Part shown: positions 1-5,949 of the stretch, piece after piece
Layout of the letters: every line of letters begins with the position of its first letter
Numbering within the stretch: the first letter of the stretch is position 1
Assembly: GCA_031273285.1 (NCBI GenBank)
Contig: JAISSE010000241.1
Span: 1 to 5,949, forward strand
Reading direction: 5' to 3'
Source: Prevotellaceae bacterium
GTDB lineage: Bacteria > Bacteroidota > Bacteroidia > Bacteroidales > UBA932
Length of the DNA: 5,949 nt
Notes under the pieces: model-generated
Told to the model about the DNA's origin: nothing
Databases searched by the model: none
Seen by the model: only the letters and a program-made list of their open reading frames with translations
Made by a program: the position numbers and the translations under genes

Positions 1-1
1 T

Positions 2-82
2 TTAAATCAGACCGATACGGGAAGTGTGGATAAAATTTCGAATCATTTATTGCAATTTATGTTTTTCAAATTAAATAGTTGA
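2..82 (+). CDS. Possible 3' end of an upstream gene (murC-like position)
   Basis: Reading from base 2, an open frame of 26 codons runs to a TGA at 80-82, two bases before the putative ftsQ promoter. The piece contains TGSVDKI, which loosely recalls the GAGDID-type segment near the C-terminus of MurC (UDP-N-acetylmuramate–alanine ligase), the gene that often precedes ftsQ in Bacteroidota. The match is short and inexact. The other two forward frames hit stops at bases 31-33 and, after one at the very edge, near 70. This is an inference from gene order plus a weak motif; the stretch could equally be non-coding. Confidence 0.25.
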   Translation, partial: LNQTDTGSVDKISNHLLQFMFFKLNS

Positions 83-83
83 T

Positions 84-91
84 TAACTTTG
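84..91 (+). promoter_or_regulatory. Putative Bacteroidota-type -7 promoter element for the ftsQ-ftsA-ftsA-ftsZ operon
   Basis: TAACTTTG matches the Bacteroidota sigma-ABfr -7 consensus TAnnTTTG and is followed by CACC, a common continuation in this phylum. It lies 21 bases before the ftsQ ATG, so transcription would begin around base 97-100 and leave a very short leader. The -33 region is only a T-rich run near 62-66, not a clear TTTG, so the upstream half is weak. No similar element was seen in the later intergenic gaps, which fits one promoter serving the downstream genes, although read-through from further upstream remains possible. Confidence 0.5.
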
Positions 92-112
92 CACCGTTTG
101 TAAATAAATGAA

Positions 113-901
113 ATGGCAAAAATAAAACTTGCGTGGAATAGGATTGTTCTCGGTTTTACAGTACTGGGATTGGCTGTTTGCCTGATTGTTTACATATCCT
201 CTGCAAACAGGGGAGACCCTGTATGCAAGGGCATTGAGATAAAGATAAGAAATTTGGAGGAAGTGAAACTGATAGCCCCCGGCAATCTCGAAAGGATGAT
301 AGAACAGAGCAGAATCGCCGGAAAAGGAAAGCCTCTGAATGACGATGTGGTGAAAAAAGTGTTGAAACTGGTAAGTTCCAAAGGTTCCGTCAAAAACGTA
401 CTGGCTTATCAGACAGGAGACAGTATCCTGCATGTGGAACTTGAGCAGAGGATACCCGTTGTCCGCATATTGACGTCGGCAGGTTCCTGTTATCTCGACG
501 GTGAAGGAATAGCCTTTCCGTCCGTCGCGGGATACGCCTGCGATACGCCTCTGGTAACGGGTAAAATCCGGTTGCCGGCAGAGGGGAAAAGGCTGACGGA
601 TTCCGTTTTTGCACGAAATCTGCTGGAATTTGCGGAATTTGTGTCGAACAGTCCGTTCTGGAACGCTCAGATTCAGCAAATTGATGTCGACGAAAACAGG
701 AATGTCGAATTTGCGGTATGCTCGGACAGTCATTTGATTCGGTTCGGGCAATTAAACGGATATAAAAGGAAACTGGACAATCTGTTAACCTTCTACAGGA
801 AAGTGAATCCGTATTACAGGGAAAGAGACAACTCTCCGTACAGGATTCTCGATCTGAGGTTTAACAGACAGATAGTAGCGATTAAAGGTAATAATGATTA
901 A
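113..901 (+). CDS. ftsQ: Cell division protein FtsQ
   Basis: Single-pass inner-membrane divisome protein. In model bacteria FtsQ links the early cytoplasmic division proteins to the septal peptidoglycan synthesis machinery through its periplasmic part. The 262-residue product has a short basic cytoplasmic end (MAKIKLAWNR), one hydrophobic segment at about residues 11-30, then a periplasmic region. Residues ~38-110 have the alternating helix/strand character of a POTRA domain, and are followed by a beta-rich FtsQ-type domain containing GSCYLDGEGIAF. Length and the weakly conserved sequence are typical of Bacteroidota FtsQ. The ATG at 113 is chosen because an ATG at 108 meets a stop after five codons; no Shine-Dalgarno site is visible. 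It lies 15 bases before the first ftsA, the usual ftsQ-ftsA order, which strengthens the call. Confidence 0.88.
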   Translation: MAKIKLAWNRIVLGFTVLGLAVCLIVYISSANRGDPVCKGIEIKIRNLEEVKLIAPGNLERMIEQSRIAGKGKPLNDDVVKKVLKLVSSKGSVKNVLAYQTGDSILHVELEQRIPVVRILTSAGSCYLDGEGIAFPSVAGYACDTPLVTGKIRLPAEGKRLTDSVFARNLLEFAEFVSNSPFWNAQIQQIDVDENRNVEFAVCSDSHLIRFGQLNGYKRKLDNLLTFYRKVNPYYRERDNSPYRILDLRFNRQIVAIKGNND

Positions 902-916
902 ACTGTATAATAAATT

Positions 917-2257
917 ATGGCTGACTATTTAGTAGCAATAGATTTGGGTACCACAAAAGTGGTAAGCATTGTGGGTGAAAAAATTAATAACGGGCAACGT
1001 TTCCGGATTGCAGCGTATGCCGAAGCGCCGTCCGTCGGCATACGACGCGGTCAGGTCGAAAACATACAAAGCGTTGTCGGCGTGGTAACATCCACGCTGA
1101 ACACCATCAGGGCGATTGCCGGAATACCCGAAATCAGCGAGGTTTACGTAGGCATCGCGGGGCAACACATACGGTATATCGAAAACCGCGTCGAAATATT
1201 ACGTCCGAACTACGAAGCGGTGATTACGAAGGAAGAAGTGAAGAAACTCGAATCGGACGCCCGCAAACTGCATCTCAATTCGGGAGAGGAAGTCCTGCAT
1301 GCCATCCCCCAGACATACAGCGTGGACGACATCGACGAGATAACCGACCCCGTAGGACGTCTGGGCTACAAGCTGACGGGTCATTTCATAATCATAATAG
1401 AAAAAGGTATCTCGACAAAACATACCGACGTGTGCATGCAAAGGTTGAATCTGTCGTTAAAAGAACTTATTCTTGAGCCGATTGCCTCGGCGCGGGCGAC
1501 CCTTTCCGCCGAAGAAAAGGAAATGGGCGTTGTGATGATAGACATGGGCGGAGGAACCACCGACCTGATTATCTATAAAAACGGAATAATGAAACACACC
1601 GCCATCATTCCGTTCGGCGGCAATACCATTACTTCCGACATCAAAACGGGATGCAATATCCTTTTCGACCAGGCGGAAAAAATCAAAATACAGTACGGCT
1701 CCTGCATATCGTCCATGGCTCCCGAAAACAAAATCGTTACGGTGCCGGGAATCAACGGGCGGGAACCGCGCGAAATATCGTTCAAGGCGCTGGCTTACAT
1801 TATCGAAGCGCGAATGGTCGAAATTATGGATATGGTAATATCCGAAATCCGGAAATATACCGACCGAAGCAAGCCCGACGACCGGCATCTGGATGCGGGA
1901 ATAGTCTTTACCGGCGGCGGCGCAAACATGACCAATCTCCGCGAATTTGTGAAACTGAAAACAGGAATGGACGTGCGAATCGGAAAACCCGAATATGTGT
2001 CCAACAACTCTTCCGACGATATTTTTCATCCGAAATACGCTACCGCGGCAGGCTTGATTATGTGCGGATTCGACAGTCGGGAGGAGGCTGAGGAAAACAG
2101 GAATACAAATAAAACCCCTTCCGCCGCGACAACAGCCAAAACCTCCGAAACCGCAGGGAACGACGACAAAAAAGAGGACGATGCCCGGGCAAAACAGCCC
2201 TTATTTAAAACTCTCATGAAACTTATTACGGGTGATGGAGAAAATGAAGAAGTATAG
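917..2257 (+). CDS. ftsA: Cell division protein FtsA, first tandem copy
   Basis: Actin-family ATPase that polymerises at the inner membrane, binds the FtsZ C-terminal peptide and tethers the Z ring. Visible motifs: phosphate-1 AIDLGTTK (Asp9 to Lys14); an FtsA-specific 1C subdomain at roughly residues 80-165 with VYVGIAGQ; phosphate-2 IDMGGGTTD (Asp209 to Asp216); and the adenosine-motif-like FTGGGAN (Gly333-Gly335). The actin-like core ends near Asp386. A hydrophilic Ala/Thr/Glu/Lys linker (387-427) leads to an amphipathic helix, PLFKTLMKLITG (428-439), then a short acidic tail. The 446-residue length is in the normal FtsA range. It starts 15 bases after ftsQ with no clear Shine-Dalgarno site. 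The 38-base gap to the next gene separates it from a paralogue that aligns along the whole core. Nothing suggests loss of function. Confidence 0.95.
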   Translation: MADYLVAIDLGTTKVVSIVGEKINNGQRFRIAAYAEAPSVGIRRGQVENIQSVVGVVTSTLNTIRAIAGIPEISEVYVGIAGQHIRYIENRVEILRPNYEAVITKEEVKKLESDARKLHLNSGEEVLHAIPQTYSVDDIDEITDPVGRLGYKLTGHFIIIIEKGISTKHTDVCMQRLNLSLKELILEPIASARATLSAEEKEMGVVMIDMGGGTTDLIIYKNGIMKHTAIIPFGGNTITSDIKTGCNILFDQAEKIKIQYGSCISSMAPENKIVTVPGINGREPREISFKALAYIIEARMVEIMDMVISEIRKYTDRSKPDDRHLDAGIVFTGGGANMTNLREFVKLKTGMDVRIGKPEYVSNNSSDDIFHPKYATAAGLIMCGFDSREEAEENRNTNKTPSAATTAKTSETAGNDDKKEDDARAKQPLFKTLMKLITGDGENEEV

Positions 2258-2295
2258 ATAAACAAACCATTGGTCAAGGAATAACGGATAATATA

Positions 2296-3600
2296 ATGTC
2301 AAACTATATAGTTGCGATAGACTTGGGCACCACAAAAGTGGTCAGCATTGCAGGCGAAAAAATCGACGGCGGACTGTACAGGATTTTAGCCTACGGCGAA
2401 ACGCCGTCCGAGGGAATCAGACGCGGCCAGGTGGAAAATATCGACAGCGTTACCAGTGCCGTAATACCCACTTTGAACGACATCAAAGCCAAAATGGGAA
2501 TTACGGAAATCAAAAACGTATATGTGGGTATTGCAGGGCAAAATATAACCTGTATCGAAAACAGAACGGAAAAAATCCGCGACAAATACGACGAAATAAT
2601 CACGGAAGCGGAAATCAAAAGTCTTGAAGCCGACGCTCGCAAGCTGCACCTGAATCCGGGAAACGAAGTGTTGCACGCCGTCTCGAAAACATACAGCATA
2701 GACGAAACGCACGGAATAACCGACCCCGTGGGGCGGCTGGGACATAAACTGACCGGGCATTTCCTTGTGATAATAGGAAAAGAAGCAACCCGCATACATA
2801 CGGACGTCTGCATGCGAAATTTGAACCTGTCGCTGCAAAAACTGATACTCGAACCTATCGCTTCCGCAAGAGCAACCCTTTCCGAAGAAGAAAGAGAAAT
2901 GGGCGTTGCAATGATCGATATGGGAGGCGGAACTACCGATTTAATTGTGTATAACGAAGGTACGGTGAAACATACCGCCGTCATCCCCTTCGGAGGCAAT
3001 GTCATCACCTCGGATATAAAAAACGGATGCGGCATCCTGTTTGCCCAGGCGGAAAAAGCCAAAATCAAATACGGCTCCTGCACGCCTCCGGTGCATGACA
3101 ATCAGGTCGTGGTAGTGCCGGGAATTAACGGACGACCTTCGCGCGAAATACGTTTAAGCGCTCTGACGAGCATAATAAACCATCGTCTGAACGAGATTAT
3201 CGACATGGTGATGAAAGAAATAGAGAGAGGCGACTGCGGAAGATTAAACGCGGGAATAGTGATTACCGGCGGCGTTGCCAAAATGAGCGGTATCGAAACT
3301 TTCCTGAGAGCAAAAACAAAAATGGATGTGAAAACAGGGAAGCCGGACTATGTTTCCGCCGACTCGCCGGAAGAAATCAGGCATCCGAAATATTCTACCG
3401 CCGTGGGACTGATAATGTGCGGATTCGACTATCAGGAAAACTCCGCGACCGTCACACCGTTCGAGCCTGTACCCGAAATCCCCGATCCCGATCCGAATCC
3501 CGAACCTGTGAAAACAGGATCCATAAAACACTTTTGGGAGTTATTCAAAAGTTGGATTAAAGAGTTTATGAATCCGCAGCAGGAAGAAAAAAATGATTGA
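2296..3600 (+). CDS. Second FtsA paralogue in tandem
   Basis: A full-length 434-residue FtsA, aligned with the preceding copy from the first residues (YIVAIDLGTTKVVSI) to CGFD at 375-378. By hand count the cores are about 60-65 % identical. The nucleotide motifs are intact: Asp9 to Lys14, and IDMGGGTTD from Asp208. The adenosine motif reads ITGGVAK, with Val327 where copy one has Gly335; E. coli FtsA has Ala in this position, so the change is tolerable. There are three deletions against copy one: one residue near 27, one near 265, and about six just before the adenosine motif. The linker is proline- and acid-rich (EIPDPDPNPEP, 394-404), and the C-terminal helix IKHFWELFKSWIKEFM (410-425) is longer and more aromatic. 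It probably also recruits FtsZ to the membrane, but division of labour with copy one is inference. Spacing to ftsZ is 19 bases. Confidence 0.93.
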   Translation: MSNYIVAIDLGTTKVVSIAGEKIDGGLYRILAYGETPSEGIRRGQVENIDSVTSAVIPTLNDIKAKMGITEIKNVYVGIAGQNITCIENRTEKIRDKYDEIITEAEIKSLEADARKLHLNPGNEVLHAVSKTYSIDETHGITDPVGRLGHKLTGHFLVIIGKEATRIHTDVCMRNLNLSLQKLILEPIASARATLSEEEREMGVAMIDMGGGTTDLIVYNEGTVKHTAVIPFGGNVITSDIKNGCGILFAQAEKAKIKYGSCTPPVHDNQVVVVPGINGRPSREIRLSALTSIINHRLNEIIDMVMKEIERGDCGRLNAGIVITGGVAKMSGIETFLRAKTKMDVKTGKPDYVSADSPEEIRHPKYSTAVGLIMCGFDYQENSATVTPFEPVPEIPDPDPNPEPVKTGSIKHFWELFKSWIKEFMNPQQEEKND

Positions 3601-3619
3601 TTTATTAAATTAAGATATT

Positions 3620-5017
3620 ATGACAGATAATATGAACGAAAAATTTATTCCGACAAACTGGGACGGAACATTAAAGCACCAAATAAAAGTGATAGGAGTA
3701 GGCGGCGGCGGAAACAATGCCGTCAGAAACATGTATAACAAAGGCATCGAAGGAGTTGATTTTATCATATGCAACACCGACGCCCAGGTATTGCAAAAAA
3801 GTCCGGTACCGAACAAAATTCAGCTCGGAGCGCAGCTCACCAAAGGACGCGGCGCCGGATGCGACCCCATGATAGGAGAACAGGCGGCGGAAGAAAGTCT
3901 TGAAGAAATAAAACAGGTGCTGGGAAAAAACACCGAAATGGTTTTTATCGCTACCGGACTGGGAGGCGGAACCGGTACGGGCGCGGCTCCCGTCATTGCA
4001 CGGGAAGCAAAAGCAATGGGGATACTCACGGTTGCAATAGTTACCCTCCCGTTTAAGGACGAAGGAGAAGCACCGTATCAAAGAGCTTTGAACGGATTGC
4101 ACAACATACAGAAACATGTAGACTCTCTGCTGATTATCAACAGTCAGAAACTGTACGAGATATATCCCGACCTGTCGGTCTTCGACGCTTTTCCGCAAGC
4201 CGACAATATTGTCGCAACCGCCGCTAAAAGCATTGCCGAACTGATCACCGTCGAAGGATACATAAACGTGGATTTTGCCGACGTCAAAATGGTCATGACA
4301 AACAGCGACATGGCACTGATGGGACTGGGAAAGGCTGCCGGAGCGGACAGAGTGCGCAAAGCTGCCGAACAAGCCCTAAGTTCTCCGCTTTTGAACAATA
4401 ACGACATATCGGGCGCAAAAAATATTCTGGTCAATGTAAGTTCGGGACTGAAAAATCCCCTTAAAATGGCAGAACTTGGCGAGCTGATGAACTACATAAA
4501 CGAGGCTTCGGGTAAAAGCGCCAATTTCAAAAGAGGTGTTACGAAAGACGAATCGCTGGACGACGAATCTTCGGACGCCGAAATTGCGGTAACGATTATC
4601 GCCACAGGCTTCTCCATGAACAGTTCGATCGACATGGACGAGGAGGATATAATGCAGGACAGCTCGGAAATTCACATGCTCGACGAGGAGGAAACAAACG
4701 ACGGTGCGGTACATCTGAAATCGCATACAATCGATTTGACGCCGGAAACGACGGAAATAACCGTGAAGACGATTAATTTCGTTACAAATCCGTCATCTCC
4801 AACGGGAAACCAGTCCGGTATAACCAACATGCACTTTCCGCTGAAAGAATTGGATATCACCACCATGGAGAAAACGCCTGCGTACGAAAGGGCTAACACG
4901 AAGATAGTCATAGGCACAACAGGCACGGGGGAAGTCTCGAAACACAGGCTCGACGAATCCGACGGAAATCATACTCTGGGCGAAAACAATCCGTATCTGA
5001 ACAGAGATGTGGACTGA
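3620..5017 (+). CDS. ftsZ: Cell division protein FtsZ (tubulin-like GTPase)
   Basis: Bacterial tubulin that assembles into the cytokinetic ring. The 465-residue product shows VIGVGGGGNNAV (24-35) at the nucleotide site, CNTDAQ, the tubulin signature GLGGGTGTGAAP with Gly115-Gly121, and the catalytic T7 loop NVDFAD with Asn216, Asp218 and Asp221. The globular core ends near IIATGF (~326-331). A long acidic, low-complexity linker follows to ~417. Then comes a conserved FtsA-binding-type peptide, TPAYERA (419-425), and a 40-residue tail ending NPYLNRDVD, as in other Bacteroidota. Oddities: Pro152 stands where E. coli has nucleotide-contacting Arg142, and a loop before AVTIIATGF has a few extra residues. 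An alternative start is Met5 (base 3632). It sits 19 bases after the second ftsA and 11 before the PAP2 gene. Confidence 0.97.
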   Translation: MTDNMNEKFIPTNWDGTLKHQIKVIGVGGGGNNAVRNMYNKGIEGVDFIICNTDAQVLQKSPVPNKIQLGAQLTKGRGAGCDPMIGEQAAEESLEEIKQVLGKNTEMVFIATGLGGGTGTGAAPVIAREAKAMGILTVAIVTLPFKDEGEAPYQRALNGLHNIQKHVDSLLIINSQKLYEIYPDLSVFDAFPQADNIVATAAKSIAELITVEGYINVDFADVKMVMTNSDMALMGLGKAAGADRVRKAAEQALSSPLLNNNDISGAKNILVNVSSGLKNPLKMAELGELMNYINEASGKSANFKRGVTKDESLDDESSDAEIAVTIIATGFSMNSSIDMDEEDIMQDSSEIHMLDEEETNDGAVHLKSHTIDLTPETTEITVKTINFVTNPSSPTGNQSGITNMHFPLKELDITTMEKTPAYERANTKIVIGTTGTGEVSKHRLDESDGNHTLGENNPYLNRDVD

Positions 5018-5028
5018 CGGGTAATGTT

Positions 5029-5625
5029 ATGAGCGTCGTAAATTTCCCCGACTGGGATACCGGACTGTTCATTCTTCTCAACGGCGCCCATTGCGACCGG
5101 CTCGATCCGGTAATGGAAATATTCAGTTCCATACGGTTCTGGATTCCGTTATATCTGACTGTTGCGGTTTTCATAATACGCAAAAAGCGTGTATGGAGCA
5201 TTGCGACACTGGCAGTTCTGGCTGTGTCTTTCGCCCTGACCGACCAGCTGTCCGTCCACTTGTTCAAGAATGTCTTCGAGCGTCTCAGACCCTGTCATCT
5301 CGAAGAACTTCAACCCGTGATACATTTGCTGGAAGGATGCGGCGGCAAATACGGTTTTATCTCGAATCACGCAGCCAATTCGTTTTGTTTCGCATTGTTC
5401 ACATCCCGATTTTTCAAAAACGGATATTACTCCGCACTGATATTTTTTTGGGCGGTATGTGTTTCATACAGCCGCATATACGTAGGCAAACATTTCCCGC
5501 TGGACGTTATATGCGGGGCTGTTTTCGGCGTCGTCTGCCAGCAGACGGGCTTACTCCTGTATAACGGCTTGCGGCGGGTTGTGTTTAAAACAAAAGGTAT
5601 CAAAATGTCCGACGCGCTGCAATAA
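5029..5625 (+). CDS. PAP2-family membrane phosphatase (possible lipid or undecaprenyl-diphosphate phosphatase)
   Basis: A 198-residue integral membrane protein with the full PAP2 acid-phosphatase signature. Motif C1 is Lys80-X6-Arg87-Pro88 (KNVFERLRP). Motif C2 is the Ser-Asn-His form (Ser112, His114) in [11 protein letters not shown]. Motif C3 is Ser148-Arg149-X5-His155-X3-Asp159 ([12 protein letters not shown]). Hydrophobic segments are seen near residues 38-50, 56-76, 134-148 and 158-178. The family removes phosphate from lipid phosphates; in Bacteroidota close relatives may act on undecaprenyl diphosphate or on lipid A/phospholipid intermediates, and the substrate cannot be told here. Its start is 11 bases past the ftsZ stop, so it is probably co-transcribed with the division genes. 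The nearby ATG at 5024 ends after two codons, which supports 5029 as the start. Confidence 0.9.
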   Translation: MSVVNFPDWDTGLFILLNGAHCDRLDPVMEIFSSIRFWIPLYLTVAVFIIRKKRVWSIATLAVLAVSFALTDQLSVHLFKNVFERLRPCHLEELQPVIHLLEGCGGKYGFISNHAANSFCFALFTSRFFKNGYYSALIFFWAVCVSYSRIYVGKHFPLDVICGAVFGVVCQQTGLLLYNGLRRVVFKTKGIKMSDALQ

Positions 5626-5669
5626 AAAATCTGTTTAAACGGAAAAGAAATCATATAAATCAGAGAAAA
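5626..5669 (+). other. Short intergenic spacer before the macrodomain gene
   Basis: This A-rich 44-base gap contains the 8-base palindrome GTTTAAAC at 5633-5640. There is no loop and no following T-run, so it is not a convincing terminator. No TAnnTTTG promoter element was found here. Confidence 0.5.
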
Positions 5670-5949
5670 ATGAAGAATATCAGTAACAAAATCGAAATCA
5701 TCGAAGGCGACATCACCAAAATCGACGTGGACGCCATTGTGAATGCCGCCAACAGTTCGTTACTTGGCGGAGGAGGTGTAGATGGAGCAATTCATCGTGC
5801 CGGAGGATCTGCCATATTGAAAGAATGTAAACAAATCAGAGCAAGACAGGGCAGTTGTAAGACCGGTGAAGCCGTTATCACGGGAGCGGGAAAGTTGCCG
5901 TCAAGGTATGTCATTCATACTGTTGGACCCGTCTGGAACGACGGCTTGC
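5670..5949 (+). CDS. Macrodomain protein, O-acetyl-ADP-ribose deacetylase-like (3'-truncated by window)
   Basis: The first 93 codons of a MacroD/YmdB-type macrodomain; the gene runs off the window edge. Visible features are IEIIEGDIT (8-16), the ADP-ribose-binding block IVNAAN (23-28) with Asn25 and Asn28, and the loop [14 protein letters not shown] (33-46) with Asp38. [14 protein letters not shown] and YVIHTVGP follow, as expected for strand and loop 3-4 of the fold. Members hydrolyse O-acetyl-ADP-ribose or remove mono-ADP-ribose from acidic side chains in the cytoplasm. It begins 44 bases after the PAP2 stop with only a purine-rich AGAGAAAA before the ATG and no recognisable promoter in between, so read-through from the upstream genes is possible. 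The family call is firm; the substrate is inferred. Confidence 0.92.
   Translation, partial: MKNISNKIEIIEGDITKIDVDAIVNAANSSLLGGGGVDGAIHRAGGSAILKECKQIRARQGSCKTGEAVITGAGKLPSRYVIHTVGPVWNDGL

Larger units (their letters stand above)
917..3600 (+). repeat. Tandem gene duplication (ftsA-ftsA)
   Basis: The two adjacent ftsA reading frames form a direct, gene-length repeat. Conserved protein blocks line up in order, for example DPVGRLG, KLTGHF, HTDVCM, LILEPIASARATLS, MIDMGGGTTDLI, VPGINGR and GLIMCGFD. At the DNA level most third codon positions within identical protein blocks have changed, for instance in the LEPIASARATLS segment. This indicates an old duplication kept by selection rather than a recent copy or an assembly artefact. 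The linker and tail regions beyond the core show no similarity. Confidence 0.9.

Noticed and set aside
83..751. 222-codon - strand open frame opposite ftsQ
   Set aside because: No recognisable domain; the sense frame has the FtsQ architecture and correct context.
1457..2029. 190-codon - strand open frame opposite the first ftsA
   Set aside because: Composition rich in His, Phe and Arg with no motif; explained by the codon pattern of the sense gene.
1651..2091. + strand 146-codon frame overlapping the first ftsA out of phase
   Set aside because: Arg/Asn-rich translation without motif, entirely within the ftsA core.
2391..3101. Long open frame (236 codons) on the - strand inside the second ftsA
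   Set aside because: It lies wholly opposite a well-conserved FtsA frame. Its translation is Ser/Ile/Pro-rich with no recognisable domain, as expected for an antisense shadow.
2296..3600. Second actin-like gene as MreB or PilM rather than FtsA
   Set aside because: It aligns with the adjacent FtsA along the whole core, has the FtsA 1C subdomain and the C-terminal amphipathic helix, and lies before ftsZ.
917..3600. Duplicated ftsA as an assembly artefact
   Set aside because: The copies differ at most third codon positions, have indels and unrelated tails, so they cannot be a misassembled repeat of one gene.
3586..3613. Run of A at the end of the second ftsA as a frameshift site, or the ATG within it as a six-codon gene
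   Set aside because: The zero frame stops cleanly at 3598-3600, ftsZ has its own start at 3620, and the six-codon peptide has no support.
3671..4372. 233-codon - strand open frame opposite ftsZ
   Set aside because: It is antisense to the conserved GTPase core and has no family features.
5091..5564. + strand 157-codon frame overlapping the PAP2 gene
   Set aside because: The overlapping frame has all three PAP2 motifs, while this one is Arg/Cys-rich and featureless.
5633..5640. Palindrome GTTTAAAC after the PAP2 gene as a terminator
   Set aside because: Only 8 bases, no loop, A/T-rich and no T-run after it.

Overview
The window carries the ftsQ–ftsA–ftsZ end of a bacterial division and cell wall (dcw) cluster, with every supported gene on the + strand. 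Three things point to the phylum Bacteroidota, probably a member of Bacteroidales. The FtsQ is short, with one membrane span. The FtsZ has a C-terminal PAYxR-type peptide followed by a tail ending in an NPYLNRDVD-like sequence. The first gene is preceded by a TAACTTTG element matching the Bacteroidota -7 consensus TAnnTTTG, and the genes lack strong Shine-Dalgarno sites. The genus cannot be named from the sequence alone.

Layout: bases 1-82 may hold the last codons of an upstream gene (murC would be expected there, but this is weakly supported), followed at once by a promoter. Then come ftsQ (113-901), a first ftsA (917-2257), a second, clearly paralogous ftsA (2296-3600), ftsZ (3620-5017), a PAP2-family membrane phosphatase (5029-5625), and the start of a macrodomain protein (5670 to the window edge). 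Gaps between genes are 11-44 bases, no stem-loop terminator is visible, and no gene-free stretch exceeds 300 bases, so the set reads as one transcription unit.

The gene products fit together. FtsZ forms the GTP-dependent ring. FtsA is the actin-like adaptor that ties FtsZ to the membrane through a C-terminal amphipathic helix. FtsQ is the single-pass periplasmic scaffold of the divisome. The PAP2 protein is a lipid-phosphate phosphatase that could act in polyprenyl carrier recycling. The macrodomain protein probably handles ADP-ribose derivatives and has no evident division role.

The most unusual feature is the tandem ftsA pair. The copies are roughly 60-65 % identical by hand count over the shared core. 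Both keep the nucleotide-binding motifs and an amphipathic C-terminal helix, but their linkers and membrane helices differ entirely. This suggests two functional, specialised FtsA proteins rather than a decaying copy. The FtsZ also carries a proline where E. coli FtsZ has the nucleotide-contacting Arg142.
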